Notes under the pieces: generated by a model
Databases searched by the model: none
The model's input: the letters and a program-made list of their open reading frames with translations, nothing else
Told to the model about the DNA's origin: nothing
Shown here: one piece after another, positions 10,005 to 20,590 of the stretch
Position numbering within the stretch: position 1 is the stretch's first letter
How the letters are laid out: the number at the start of each line of letters is the position of its first letter
Program-made: the position numbers and the translations under genes
Assembly (NCBI GenBank): GCA_028751875.1
Contig: CM054157.1
Span: 6,901,587-6,965,586 of the forward strand
Source: Rapana venosa
Taxonomy: Eukaryota > Mollusca > Gastropoda > Neogastropoda > Muricidae
Direction of reading: 5' to 3'
DNA length: 64,000 nt

Positions 10005-10235
10005 TGTTAGTTCTTCAGTTTAACGTCCTTCCACTAAATAGTGATATCAGACGTGTGTGTATGTGTGTTATTTTTTCAGTTTAACGTCCTTCCCCTAAAT
10101 ATTGATATCAGACGTGTGTGTGTGTGTGTGGTGTGTGTGTGTGTGTGGTGTGTTGTGTGTGTGTGTGTGTGTGTGTTAGTTAGTTCTTCAGTTTAACGTC
10201 CTTCCCCTAAATATTTATATCAGACGTGATGTGTG
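10005..10235 (+). repeat. Three spaced copies of a 45-55 bp unit within TG tract
   Basis: Each copy holds TTCAGTTTAACGTCCTTCC, CTAAATA and TGATATCAGACG (third copy slightly altered). They begin near 10010, 10075 and 10185. The right arm has a single copy at 42025-42080 (-), so the number of copies changed after the arms separated. Confidence 0.8.
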
Positions 10236-10389
10236 TGTGTGAGTAAGTATGGGGAAGAGGGTCGGGGGGGTATATGTGTATGTGTGCGTGTGTGTGTGTG
10301 TGGGGTTTAAATGATGTATGTATGTACGTGTGTGAGTATGCATGCGTGTGTGTGTATGATGAGTGAGTGTGTGCACGTACGTGAGTTTG

Positions 10390-10430
<41 letters not shown>

Positions 10431-11007
10431 TTTGTGTGTGTGTGTGTGTATGTTGTGTTGTGTTGTGTTGTGTGTTTTTTGTGTGTGTGTGTGTGTGTTG
10501 TGTGTTTGTGTGTGTGTTTGTTGTGTGTGTTGTGTTGTGTGTGTGTTGTGTTGTGTGTGTTGTGTTGTGTGTTTTGTGTTGTGGTGTGTGTGCGTGTGTG
10601 TGTGTATCTGTGTGTGTAGTGTTTTTTTGTGTGTATGTGTGTGTGTGTGTGTTGTTGTGTGTGTGGTGTGTGTGTGTGTGTGTGGTGTGTGTTTTGTGTT
10701 GTGTTGTGTGTGTGTGTTTTGTTTTGTGTGTGTGCGTGCGTGTGTGTTGCGTGTGTGTGTGTGTGTGTGTGTGGTGTGTGTGTGTGTGTGTGTTCGATTT
10801 CGTTTACGTTCTTCATAAATGTGATATTAGACACAAAAGGGTAGGGGTGAGGGGATGGGGGGAGGGGATCTGGGAGTTGGTTAGGTGTGTAGGGGTTGTG
10901 GTGTGTGTGTGTGTGTATGTGTGTTTTGTGTGTGTGTGTGTTTATGTGTGGGTGTGTTGTTTGTGTGTGTGTGTGTTGTGTGTGGTGTGTGTGTTGTGTG
11001 TGTGTGT

Positions 11008-11047
<40 letters not shown>

Positions 11048-11180
11048 TTGTGTTGTTGTTTTGTGAGTGTGTGTTTTGGGGTTTTGTGTTTTTGATGTGC
11101 TGTGTGTGTATGTGTGTGTGTTGTTTTGTAAAGTGTGTGTGTATGTGCGTGTGTGTGTGTATGTGTGTGTGTATGTGGGT
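10236..11180. repeat. Long TG-rich microsatellite
   Basis: About 0.9 kb of TG with TTG, TGTTT and TA interruptions, with a unique island at 10795-10890. Open frames here translate as Cys/Val repeats and are not genes. The island matches 33880-33960 in reverse. Confidence 0.9.
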
Positions 11181-11184
11181 GTGT

Positions 11185-11486
11185 GTTCAGTCCTGTAGAC
11201 GACACGTCCGTTTTCAAATCAGAAAAAAAGTTTCTCGTGACTCAAGTTGTGAAACTTTACAACGTTCTGGAGCCATATCTAACCAGCACCCCACATCCCC
11301 CACTTTATCTACCAACTATGCATTCATTTTGAGTGCTTTAGTAAGGCAAAACGATAAGTATGTCTGTGAATACCATGGTCAAAGCACTTTCTCTTATGAG
11401 TCTGCTTGCTACCCCTTCGAATACACTATCACTTTGTCTGACATTCTACTTTCTATTTTTGTTAAACCCTTTCCCCCTGCCATTTT
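11185..11486 (+). repeat. Left contig end, partner of 33527-33785
   Basis: The reverse complement occurs at 33527-33785, including CGTGACTCAAGTTGTGAAAC, TCTACCAACTATGCAT and CACTATCACTTTGTCTGACA. The match stops about 45 bp before the N gap, where the partner has a SINE (33197-33515). No credible gene. Confidence 0.8.
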
Positions 11487-11986
11487 NNNNNNNNNNNNNN
11501 NNNNNNNNNNNNNNNNNNNNNNNNNNNNNNNNNNNNNNNNNNNNNNNNNNNNNNNNNNNNNNNNNNNNNNNNNNNNNNNNNNNNNNNNNNNNNNNNNNNN
11601 NNNNNNNNNNNNNNNNNNNNNNNNNNNNNNNNNNNNNNNNNNNNNNNNNNNNNNNNNNNNNNNNNNNNNNNNNNNNNNNNNNNNNNNNNNNNNNNNNNNN
11701 NNNNNNNNNNNNNNNNNNNNNNNNNNNNNNNNNNNNNNNNNNNNNNNNNNNNNNNNNNNNNNNNNNNNNNNNNNNNNNNNNNNNNNNNNNNNNNNNNNNN
11801 NNNNNNNNNNNNNNNNNNNNNNNNNNNNNNNNNNNNNNNNNNNNNNNNNNNNNNNNNNNNNNNNNNNNNNNNNNNNNNNNNNNNNNNNNNNNNNNNNNNN
11901 NNNNNNNNNNNNNNNNNNNNNNNNNNNNNNNNNNNNNNNNNNNNNNNNNNNNNNNNNNNNNNNNNNNNNNNNNNNNNNNNNNNNNN
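11487..11986. other. Scaffold gap, 500 Ns
   Basis: Exactly 500 N characters, a conventional placeholder length. Order and orientation of the sequences on the two sides are therefore a scaffolding inference. Frames that appear to cross it are meaningless. Confidence 0.99.
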
Positions 11987-12060
11987 GGGGTAGAAAGAGG
12001 GAATTCCTAGCATAGAATTTCCATACAGGGGAACAGGGGTGGGGGATGTTTTTCATTGAG
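11987..12060 (+). repeat. Fragment of the IR2 repeat family
   Basis: TAGAAAGAGGGAATTCCTAG..AGAATTTCCA matches the interior of 22866-23200 and, in reverse, 25408-25757. This is a third, partial copy cut by the gap. Confidence 0.55.
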
Positions 12061-12078
12061 TTAGAAATGTTTGAAGGA

Positions 12079-12440
12079 AGGTGGCAGGATGGTTAAGACG
12101 TTTGCCTGCCAACAAGTAAACTGTGAGGTTCTGGGTTCGATTACCAGCCTCGCCCTTTCTTCCCAGTTTGACAAAAAAATCGAACTGAATGTCAAGGTCC
12201 TTCGGATGAGACTATAAACCAAGGCCCCGTGTGCGAACGCAAGCAGAACATCTTGCGCACTCGTTAAATCCTGTTCCGCTGTTCGAAAGAGCAGGCCATT
12301 GTGTGCCGGTGGGAACAGATGACAAAATTTACAAAACCGCATACACACGCATAAAAAAAAATTTAAATATCATCTGAGCGCTTTGATTTGTTGCTTTACA
12401 AGATTCAGCGCTAAACAAATTCCATACATTATTATTATTA
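12079..12440 (+). mobile_element. tRNA-derived SINE, full length, tail type 1
   Basis: Pol III head with box A-like TGGCAGGATGGTTAAG and box B-like GGTTCGATTACC. The body follows (GTCCTTCGGATGAGACTATA, CAGAACATCTTGCGCAC, CATTGTGTGCCGGTGGGAAC, CCGCATACACACG). The tail is GCGCTTTGATTTGTTGCTTT, AAGATTCAGCGC, AATTCCATACATTATTATT. This tail resembles the 3' end of the L2-like LINE at 30298-30375, suggesting that LINE group supplies its mobilising enzyme (inference). The 3' end runs into an ATT microsatellite. Confidence 0.85.
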
Positions 12441-12446
12441 TTATCA

Positions 12447-12481
<35 letters not shown>

Positions 12482-12539
12482 TCTATTATTATTGTTATTA
12501 TCATTATTTATTATTATTATTATATTATTATTATCATCA

Positions 12540-12585
<46 letters not shown>

Positions 12586-12592
12586 CATATCC
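12429..12592. repeat. ATT microsatellite
   Basis: About 160 bp of ATT with ATC interruptions, seeded by the ATT-type end of the preceding SINE. Confidence 0.9.
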
Positions 12593-12745
12593 ATTTCCAT
12601 TGTGAGAGTTTTTACTTGCATCCGGTTTTTTTCCCCGTCATTAAGAAAGGTCTGCATTATGACTTTTGGGATGATATTTCTCAACACCACGACGATACCA
12701 GTGTGCGTGCGTTTGTTAAATTTAGTCATCCAGTCCTGCCAACTT

Positions 12746-13001
12746 GCTACAGAGCCTACTCTTCCGAAAGGCGGAACAGATTTTAACGTGTGCGCAAGAT
12801 GTTCTCTGTGTGTTCGTACATGAGAACTTGGTTTAAAGTCTCATCCGAAGGACTGTCAGGGAAGCGGAGTCGGTATTAATGTTAACTTCGGGGTTTAAAG
12901 AAAAAAATCCCCTAGAACAGGTGTCTGGGTGGTGGCTGAAATCTGTGCTGTCAGATAGCAAACTCAACGTTCTAACCACTAGGCTATCCTGCCCCTCGGC
13001 A
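12746..13001 (-). mobile_element. tRNA-derived SINE, 3'-truncated
   Basis: The minus strand starts near 13001 with a tRNA-like head (GGATAGCCTAGTGGTTAGAA as box A, box B degenerate). It continues into GTCCTTCGGATGAGAC, GAACATCTTGCGCACACG and CCGCCTTTCGGAAGAGTAGG, then stops before the CATTGTGTGCCGG part. Confidence 0.75.
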
Positions 13002-13250
13002 CAGGTATCAGAATCTTTCTTCCAAAGAAACTGTGCACAGAACTAATAATACCTACATAACCCATACACCAACAGTTTGATAGCCAACATAAGTCAGTTT
13101 TGAGTATTGTTGGAAAAACAGAGGTACTCCATTACTAGAATACTTCATCTATGATTATAGATTCAAATGTCACACGAAAAGTATAGGCTAATGCGCATGT
13201 TTTTCTGTGTACAAACTCCACAGGCTTATAAGAGAAAAAACGAGAAAGAC
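13001..13250. other. No feature seen
   Basis: Ordinary A/T-rich DNA between a SINE and a purine microsatellite. No frame or repeat recognised. Confidence 0.5.
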
Positions 13251-13504
13251 AGAAAAAAAGAAAGAAAGAAAGAAAGAAAGAAAGACAGACAGACAGACAG
13301 ACAGGCAGGCAGAGAGACAGAATGAAACAAAGAAACAAAGAAACAAACAAAGAAACAAAGAGAAAAACGTAAAAACAAACACCCAAGAAAAGGAACAGAT
13401 AGTACCAACACTGATCACCTTCAAAACTTCACAACAGAAACTAGCAAGTGATAGAATGTCAAACTGTGGTTAGTCTTAGAAAGAAATAAATAAAAAAGAA
13501 AGAA

Positions 13505-13567
<63 letters not shown>

Positions 13568-13628
13568 AGGAAGGAAGGAAGGAAGGAAGAGACAAACAAA
13601 CAAACAAATAAACAAAAATAAAAAGACA

Positions 13629-13666
<38 letters not shown>

Positions 13667-13880
13667 AGAAAAGACAAACAGACAGAAAGAAAGACAGAAA
13701 CAAACAAACAAAAAAGAAACATGAACTAACAACACTGATAAACTTCAAAACTCCAGTACACAAACTCTTCAGGTGACGTGGGAATTCCAAACTGTGGCTA
13801 GCGTACGTACAAAAGTAAGAAAGAAACAAAAACAAAAACAAAACTAAAACAAAACAAAAACAAAACAAACAAAACAAAGC
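13250..13880. repeat. GAAA, GACA and GGAA microsatellite cluster
   Basis: Purine-rich tetranucleotide arrays at 13250-13370, 13497-13700 and 13820-13880. Between them a similar spacer phrase (ACTGAT..CTTCAAAACT..) appears at 13410-13440, 13735-13755 and 13898-13920. The cluster thus looks like about three rounds of one 320 bp unit. Confidence 0.75.
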
Positions 13881-14162
13881 AACAGAAAGTAAAAACTCGG
13901 ATGACCTTCAAAACTAGTAAACTCCCATGTGACCTGGAAATTCTAAAGCGTGACCAATGTAAAGCCCCCCAAAATTAAAATTTTTTTTTTCAAATTAAAA
14001 TTTTTTTTTTCACCAGAACAAAATAAATTCTCGTCTGGAGACATCCAGGCATCATGCAGACAACAAAGTGAGCTGACGACCGACAGGGAGGACTAGGACA
14101 CAGCATCCCTCAACTAGAGAGGTTTCCGACACTTTTGCTCCGATTGCGTTGACGCTTACGTT

Positions 14163-14209
14163 GTCTTCTTCTTCTTCTTCTTCTTCTTCTTCTTCTTCTT
14201 CTTCTTCTT
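14163..14209 (+). repeat. TTC microsatellite
   Basis: About 15 TTC repeats immediately upstream of the RTE-like insertion. Confidence 0.9.
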
Positions 14210-14244
14210 CCACCTTTTTTGGGGGGCTTTGTCTTTTGGGGGTT

Positions 14245-14253
14245 ATTAATCCT
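14245..14253. repeat. Target-site duplication, left (ATTAATCCT)
   Basis: ATTAATCCT here is repeated exactly at 17385-17393, bracketing the RTE-like element. Confidence 0.7.
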
Positions 14254-14469
14254 TGGTGCCTCCTAAAGTCCAACCCCTCGTCCTCGTCGTGGGAGGTGGT
14301 AACAGCTATGCTGGCAAACGGGGCTCTGGTGAAGCTGCGACGGGCCTAGCAAGCCGGCAGTGGATTTCATAAACCGCTCAAGAAAGAAAAAGGAGATATA
14401 AACGGACTGATTTCAACGGTAAACAACTTGGCGAGAAAAACGGACAACGAGTAAGGAATTGTGACAAGA

Positions 14470-15440
14470 TAGGGACTTGGAAACATTTGTGGTTTGACAA
14501 ACAAGAACCTGAGCTTGTGGACTTTATGACCAGCGTAAGATCTCTATCCTGGGTATCACTGACACTAGACTGAAAGGAACAGGTACAAAGGAAATACACT
14601 CAAACTTCGTTCTGGTTTGGAGCGGAGTGAGCAAAGAGCAGAGAGCAACACATGGTGTAGGTTTCATCATACACCCAGCTATGGCAAAGAGCCTAGTGAG
14701 TACGGAGCATGTTTCAGAAAGAATCACTAAAATCAGCATTAGAGAGGGCGACAGAATTATTAACTACATACAGGTTTATGCACCTTTCAATGACTCCTAC
14801 TCAGATGAGGTTAAGGACTCGTTCTTCGAAAAGCTCTCTGATGTCATCAACGGTATCCCTGACAAAGAAGATCTATATGTCATGGGAGACTTCAACGGCC
14901 GGATTGGGGAGAGAAGAGCTCCATGGACAAAAAAAATCTTGGTCCACACAGTGACCGCAGAACACCATGCAACTACAACGGCAACCTGGTACTGGAAACT
15001 ATGCGTGGAGCATGACCTGATAATCACCAACACCTTCTTCCAACATCGAGCTACTCAGATTTATACCTGGTACAAATGGAATGACAATAAACGTCTCGTC
15101 CCAAATCGACTTTGTGTTAACAAGATCCAGCATACGGAACAAAGTTGCAGATTCAAGAGCTATCCCAAACGCTGGCCTGGACACAGACCACAGGCCAGTC
15201 ATCACAACGCTAACCACCAAGAAAAAGAGGAGGACCACCAACAGAAAAAAGCAGCCTGAAAGACTTAATATGCACAAGCTGCAGAACGAGGAGGTCAGTT
15301 TCAGATAGAGCACACTGTAAGAGGGAAGTTGGACTCTGTTGACACCACACCACTGGATGCAGAGCAAATCTGGCACACTTTTAAAACCGCTGTGCATGAC
15401 TCTTTGAAAGAAGCATGTGGTGTGAAGAAGACTAGAGGAA
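14470..15440 (+). pseudogene. RTE-like endonuclease domain, frameshifted
   Basis: Apurinic-type endonuclease that nicks the target DNA to prime reverse transcription. Visible blocks: GTWN near 14472; ILGITDTRLKG near 14547-14578; GVGFIIHP near 14654; a YVMGDFNGRIG block near 14877-14905; QIDFVL near 15102; and TDHRPVI with the catalytic histidine codon at 15189. The frame changes near 14480-14520, again near 15060-15085, and again near 15290-15305. At least three indels separate the blocks. The continuation through 15440 holds the linker to the reverse transcriptase. Confidence 0.75.
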
Positions 15441-15450
15441 ATACCGAAAG

Positions 15451-17369
15451 GCAACAGCTTGGTGGAACAAAGAAGTGAAAGAAGCAATCAGAGAGAAGAA
15501 GAGTCTTTACAAGACCTGGATTAAATCAAAGAAAGAAGAGGACTACATCAGGTACAGAATTGCACGAAGACACACCAAGAAAATAGTCAGAACAGCAAAG
15601 GAAAATTCATGGAGAAAATATGGAGAAGAGCTAAGTGAAAAGTGCAAAACCTCCACAAGAGAGTTCTACAAGAGTGTGAAAGCAATGAGAATGCGAGACG
15701 AACCCTTTGACCCCACCGCTGTAATCAACGATGCAAAAGGACAAGGCCTGAACGAGGAAGAAGAGATAGTGAAAAGATGGAAAGAGTACTTCAAGAAACT
15801 GCTCAACCCTGCAGGACAACAGGCACAGAACACCCAGTTCCAGTTCACCCCCAACTACCCAGACCACTCAGAACCTAACATCTTGGAGAGTGAAGTCAGA
15901 AGAGCAGTGAAGAACAGCCCTAAAGGGAAAGCATCAGGTGACGATGGCATAACAACTGAAGCCATCCATGCATGTGGGGAAACAGGTATAATGTGGCTCA
16001 CCACCATCTTCAAAAAAGCTTGGGAGGAGAGGAAAGTGCCAGAGGACTGGCAGAATGCAATAGTAGTGCCAATTTGGAAGAAGAAGGGCAGCAAGAAAGA
16101 CTGCAGTAACTACAGAGGCATATCACTCCTCAGCCATGTAGGGAAAATGTATGCAAAGATCCTAGACCAGCGCACTAGGACAAAAACGGAACATCTCCTT
16201 AGTGATGCTCAGTTTGGATTCAGGAAAGGAAGAGGGTGCACAGATGCAATCTTTGCTCTCAGACAGCTGTGTGAGAAGGCGATCGAACACAACCGAGATC
16301 TCCACCTTATCTTTGTAGATCAAGAGAAGGCTTTTGACCGAGTAAACAGAGACAAGTTGTGGAAGGTGCTGGAACAGTATGGCGTGAAGGGGCAGCTGCT
16401 GGACAACATCCGAGCTATCTATGCCAACAGCAAGAGCGCAGTCCGCACGACCAGTGGAACATCTGACTGGTTCCCAGTTACATCCGGGGTGAGACAGGGC
16501 TGTTGCCTCTCCCCTCTGCTCTTTGTCATTTACATGGACCAGATTGCAAAGGAGGCCAACCCAGATCCTGAGGCACTCAACGAACTCATGTTTGCTGATG
16601 ACCAGGCAATAATACATAGCAAGAAGGCACAGCTCCAGGAGCACACAGATCAACTCAACAGCACCTGCCAGGCCTATGACATGAAAATCAGTGTCAGTAA
16701 GACCGAGGTCATGACAGTCAGCAGGAGACCACACACTCTGGACATCAATATCAATGGATCCCAGTTAAATCAAGTCAGCGAATTTAAATATCTGGGCAGT
16801 GTATTTGCAGAGAACGGAAGATTAGACCGTGAAATTGAAACAAGATGTCAGAAGGCTAATGCGGTCAGTTACCAGCTCGCCCCTTTCCTGAAACATCCCA
16901 GCATCCCCATGGACACAAAGGCAAAACTGATTAACACCATCTTCCTGCCAACGCTCACGTACCAGTGTCAGACATGGCCCTCACAAAGGCCCTCAGACGT
17001 AAACTAGTCACGTGTGAAATGAAATGCCTAAGAAGAGCAGTCAACAAGACCCGAAGAGACAAAATCACAAACGAAGTCATCAGAGACATGGTAGGTGCAA
17101 CACCAGTCCTACAACACATCGACCAGCAGAGGATCAAGTGGTTCGGACACCTGACACGGATGCCTCACAACCAGCCAGCTCTTCGGGCCTACAACACCAG
17201 GCACTCAGGATGGAAAGCCAAAGGACGACCAAGAAGAAGATGGAGTGATTCCGTGGCCGACACCCTAAAAGCCCACGGCATGTCCCTCCTCCAGGCTACA
17301 CGCCTCGCTGCCGACAGAGAGCTATATCTCCCCGCGACACCTCCGAGTATAAGCGGAAGACAAAAGTAA
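15451..17369 (+). pseudogene. RTE-like reverse transcriptase and C-terminus, one frameshift
   Basis: From a conventional start at 15475 a 510-codon frame stays open to 17007. Counted from there, reverse transcriptase motifs are SGDDG (residues 154-158), GFRKGRGCTDA (about 248-258), AFDRV with the first catalytic aspartate (286-290), GVRQGC (338-343) and FADD with the catalytic pair (373-376), then YLGSVF. A one-base loss near 16978 shifts the rest into the frame ending at 17369. That frame carries RIKWFGHL and KGRPRRRW. WWNKEV just upstream of 15475 shows that the true frame extends left across another frameshift near 15440. The long open stretch implies a fairly recent insertion. Confidence 0.85.
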
Positions 17370-17384
17370 AGTAAAGTAAGTAAG

Positions 17385-17393
17385 ATTAATCCT
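17385..17393. repeat. Target-site duplication, right (ATTAATCCT)
   Basis: Exact copy of 14245-14253, directly after the AAAGT-type tail. Confidence 0.7.
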
Positions 17394-17420
17394 GATTGGG
17401 TTTATTTTTGTTTTGTTTTT

Positions 17421-17510
17421 AACCACCTTTTTTTTGGCTTTGTGTTTTTGGGTTATTAATGCTTGATTGGGTTTATTTTTGTTTGTTTTTGTTTGTTTGT
17501 TTGTTGTGTT
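17421..17510 (+). repeat. Second copy of the insertion-site sequence
   Basis: ACCACCTTTTTTTTGGCTTT and GGGTTATTAATGCTTG resemble the sequence just left of the LINE (14210-14252). The phrase GATTGGGTTTATTTTTGTTT occurs at 17394 and again at 17465. The LINE therefore landed inside one unit of a pre-existing two-unit tandem repeat. Confidence 0.65.
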
Positions 17511-17564
17511 TATTGCATGCTTGCTTTTTTTCTGTCCCTTCTATTTTTCATATTTCTTCCCCCC

Positions 17565-17857
17565 CCCCTCTCTCTCTCTCTCTCTCTCGCTCGCTCTCTC
17601 TCTTTCTCTCTATCAGTCTCTTCTCTCTCAATCTCTCTCTCTCTCTCTCACTCACTCTCCCCTCCCCCCACCCTGAGTCTCTGTCTCTGTCTCTCTCCCA
17701 ATCTCTCTCTCTCTTCTCCCCCCCCTCCCCTTGCAATCCATCCTGAGTGTCTGTCTCCCTGTCTATCTGTCTGTCTCCCTGTCTCCCTGTCTGTCTGTCT
17801 GCCTGTCTGTCTGCCTGCCTGTCTGTCTGTCTGCCTGATGCCTGTCTGTCTGTCTCC

Positions 17858-17885
<28 letters not shown>
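17565..17885. repeat. CT and CTGT/CCTG microsatellites
   Basis: CT array (17565-17740) followed by CTGT arrays (17750-17885). Frames through it are not genes. Confidence 0.9.
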
Positions 17886-17888
<3 letters not shown>

Positions 17889-17899
17889 CTGATTGAAAT

Positions 17900-18005
17900 A
17901 TTGCGCACTCGTCAAAAACCAGTTCCACCTTTCTGAAGAGTAGGCCATTTTGTGCTGGTAGGAACAGATGACCCACCCCCAAAAAAAACAACACATGCAC
18001 ACAGG
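17900..18005 (+). mobile_element. tRNA-SINE body fragment
   Basis: TTGCGCACTCGTCAAAAACC, TCTGAAGAGTAGGCCATTTT, GTGCTGGTAGGAACAGATGA. Both ends are lost. Confidence 0.65.
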
Positions 18006-18109
18006 TGGCGTGTTCATCACTACTGCATAACTTGAATCCTATGGTGGTAGACTGCATGTGCAGATGCGTACATGCACACACACTAGCAGACACAGACACA
18101 CGGACACAG

Positions 18110-18184
18110 ACATACACACACACACACACACAGATATATACACAGACACACACACACACTCTCTCTCTCTGTGTCTCTCTCCCT

Positions 18185-18216
<32 letters not shown>

Positions 18217-18240
18217 CACACACACACACACACACTAACA
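18110..18240. repeat. CA microsatellite with CT island
   Basis: CA array with a CTCTCTCT island, abutting the next SINE body. Confidence 0.9.
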
Positions 18241-18242
18241 CA

Positions 18243-18480
18243 CTTCTGATGAGTGCTATAAACAGAGGTCCCGTGTGCGAACGCATGCAGAACATCTTGT
18301 GCACATGTTAAAACCCACTCCGCTATGCTATTTGGAAGAGTAGGCCATTGTGTGCTGGCGGGAAAGGTTGACAAAATTTTACAAACTGCATATACAAGGA
18401 GACTGGATGTAAAAGAAAAAGCACATAAGTGCTTATTCCAGTATCCTCGATATAAAAGTATAAATAAAATAAATAAATAA
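18243..18480 (+). mobile_element. tRNA-SINE body, tail type 2, head missing
   Basis: Starts in the body (GATGAGTGCTATAAACAGAG) and has GCAGAACATCTTGTGCACAT and AGTAGGCCATTGTGTGCTGG. It ends with GAGACTGGATGTAAAAG, AAAGCACATAAGTGCTTATT and TATCCTCGATATAAAAG, then an AATA tail. Confidence 0.8.
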
Positions 18481-18499
18481 CCTACACACACATTATTCT

Positions 18500-18815
18500 C
18501 TCTGTCTGGACTCTAACCCATGGAACCGGGGTATGTCTATCACCAGTTCATGCTCTTTGCACCTCCACCCCACCCCTACCCCACCCCACCCCACCCCTCC
18601 TCCACACCTTCCTTACCTCCTCACCCTCTCCCTCACCACACACCCTGTTAAACACAGGAAGCCCAAGGGCCCTACTTCACACCCTCATTGAATTGACTGT
18701 GTGAAAAAGTCGTTAAGTATTCGTGCATTCTGATGCACAAAGAGCCCACCAGGGGGACAAGAGAGTTGTTCCTGATGAAAGACTGTCAATATCCTTACTC
18801 TCCAGGGCCAGCAAA
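18500..18815 (+). repeat. Dispersed direct repeat D, copy 1
   Basis: Shares with 20585-20885, in the same orientation, the phrases CACACCCTGTTAAACACAGG, GGCCCTACTTCA, AAAAAGTCGTTAAGTATTCG and a GCACAAAGAGCCCAC-type end. The family is not recognised. A C-rich tract (18565-18650) lies inside. Confidence 0.65.
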
Positions 18816-19916
18816 ATTAATGTGTGGTAGTCTTGGGCAGAAAAAGGCAAAGAAAGAAAGAAAGCAGAAAGTTGTGATACTGTACTGTTTATGGGGGGGG
18901 GGGGGGGGGGGCAGCCTGGAATTTATATAGAGTCTAACTGTTACAACAGTAGTATACCTTGCAGCTCAATATAATTCATCTTGATACAATACAAACAACA
19001 CCAAAACAAATTATGAGAGTAGGTTTGTATATTTAAAAAATACGGCAACCCGTTAATCTAATGCTGAAATGAATGTTTATCCAAACATAATTCCTTTTTT
19101 TTTCCTTTTGAGGTATGAGGTGGGTATCAGGTAATAACGTAAAAAACTAAAATTATCACAAACCAGATTTTACTGCCTCATATAATTAATTATGAGGTTT
19201 GCATAAATTGTTGAGGCTTGCATAAATTATCTTTAATTAGTGTGTGGACAATAGATATAACAGGCTTCAAGTTGGTTGCTGTATGCTGATGAATTGCTCA
19301 AAAGCAGGCCTATAATGAATGCACATCACTAAATTCAAAAGGGGCAGATAATTATATGTTTGTCCCTCGTGTTCAAGGATGACCTCTGAAACAGCAGAGG
19401 AGGCAACTGCTGTTTTGAAAATTGGGCAGCAATTGGATTATAATGGAGGTACATTGTGCACAGCACTCCCCCACTCTCTCGGCCAAAAGGGCATACAGAT
19501 AGTCAGCATTGGAGAAGTTCTCCAAAGGCCAACTAGCCCCCAGGGCTGCAACACATAATGATTGTGCAAGTCAAGCCTCCTAGTCAGAGAGTCATAGTCA
19601 ATCACTAAAGACTAACTGTAAAGTGGAATTCCATGAGTGGAAAAGCCACTGGTCATACAGCTTTTTACTTTGTTGTTGCCCCCAGCATCAATGGTTCAAT
19701 ACAGAACTGTGATAAAGCCAAGACACTGAAGGCACACTGCCTGCCGTATATGAATCAACCTATTACACAACTTATCAGATTAATTGTCAAAATATACTGA
19801 CTTTGGCATAAAAAATGTTTCCACAAATATTTCTTTTTGCAAATAAACCTAAATGAGCACTGTAATGAAATGAAGTTTTGTCATCAATTTCAATTTCACT
19901 GGTCATCTCCACAATT
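18816..19916. other. A/T-rich DNA without recognised features
   Basis: A G run lies at about 18891-18910. The rest is low-repeat A/T-rich sequence. No frame above background and no known repeat seen. Confidence 0.5.
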
Positions 19917-20335
19917 ATCTGTATGCATGCGAGTCCTGGACACTAAATGTAGATCTACAAAGAAGGATCCAGGCTTGGATGAGATGTCTCAGAAGACTCC
20001 TTGGCATTTCATACATGGACCACATTACCCAACAAGTAAAGCACTACAAAAACCTGCTGACCACAGTCACGAAAAGGAAGTTCAGATGCTATGGGCATGT
20101 GACAAGATCAGATAGGCTCTGCAAGACCATACTGCAAGGAACAGTGCAGGGGAAGAGAAGGCGAGGCATGCTGAAGATGAAATAAGCAAACATTGCTGAA
20201 TGGACAGGGAAGAGCTTCTCCACAACCCAGGCACTTGCCCTCACCCGCCGCAAATGGAGCCAACTGGTGCAAGGTTTGTCACTGCAGTGCCCCAATGACC
20301 CTGGAGGGGATTACAGGAGCAGATGAGATGATGAT
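19917..20335 (+). pseudogene. RTE-like LINE 3' end, 5'-truncated
   Basis: Codes in one main frame for a tail with MRCLRRLLGISYMDHI, RKFRCYGHVTRSDRL, KTILQGTVQGKRRRG, then after one stop AEWTGKSF and RRKWSQLV. The same block, less its stop, ends the antisense RTE-like fragment at 50856-51065 (KRRRGRQRRKW, DWTGEDF, AKWSQLV). Only the last 0.4 kb is present, ending in GATGAGATGATGAT. Confidence 0.8.
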
Positions 20336-20469
20336 ATTTCTTGCATAATCTATCTTCCCTCAAAATGACAGAACAGTGATCCACTTCAAAAAGAAATTTA
20401 TGATTTAATCATCTAAAGTTGATGAGGACATCAAAAGAGATATCTTCTAAATTAGAAAGTATACCACGC

Positions 20470-20590
20470 ACGCTCGCACACACACACACATACATGCGCA
20501 CACAAACACACACAGACGCATGCACATGCGCACACATGTGAACGTCCACGCCCGTGCACGCGCACACACACACACGTACACACACACTGT
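20470..20590. repeat. CA-rich microsatellite
   Basis: Interrupted CA/CG tract next to repeat D copy 2. Confidence 0.8.

Larger units (their letters stand above)
533..10080 (+). repeat. Left arm of giant inverted repeat
   Basis: Reverse-complementing this 9.5 kb gives the content of 42005-53490 in the same order. Anchors: 533-780 with 53240-53490; 1230-1500 with 50510-50740; 2700-3050 with 49140-49460; 4000-4330 with 47880-48210; 5270-5310 with 46860-46900; 8227-8660 with 43360-43790; 9060-9660 with 42430-42930; 10005-10060 with 42010-42080. In the clean stretch around 8390-8655 the copies differ at roughly 7-8 percent of positions by eye. The first 3.4 kb of this arm is visibly poorer in quality than its partner. 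Either a true segmental inverted duplication or a second haplotype scaffolded in reverse would explain it. Confidence 0.85.
14254..17384 (+). mobile_element. RTE-like non-LTR retrotransposon, nearly full length
   Basis: A 3.1 kb element bracketed by a 9 bp direct repeat and ending in a short tandem tail (AAAGTAAAGTAAAGTAAG). That layout fits RTE-type LINEs of about 3.2 kb. In order: a G/C-richer leader, an AP-type endonuclease, a reverse transcriptase, and a C-terminal domain with IKWFGHL and GRPRRRW phrases. No RNase H is visible. Several single-base frameshifts break the reading frame. Assignment to the RTE group rests on length, tail and domain order. A related endonuclease-bearing clade is possible. 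Confidence 0.8.

Noticed and set aside
10363..12015. Long Cys/Val open frames, one apparently crossing the gap
   Set aside because: TG repeats encode Cys-Val. The part over Ns has no sequence, and stops are invisible in a gap.
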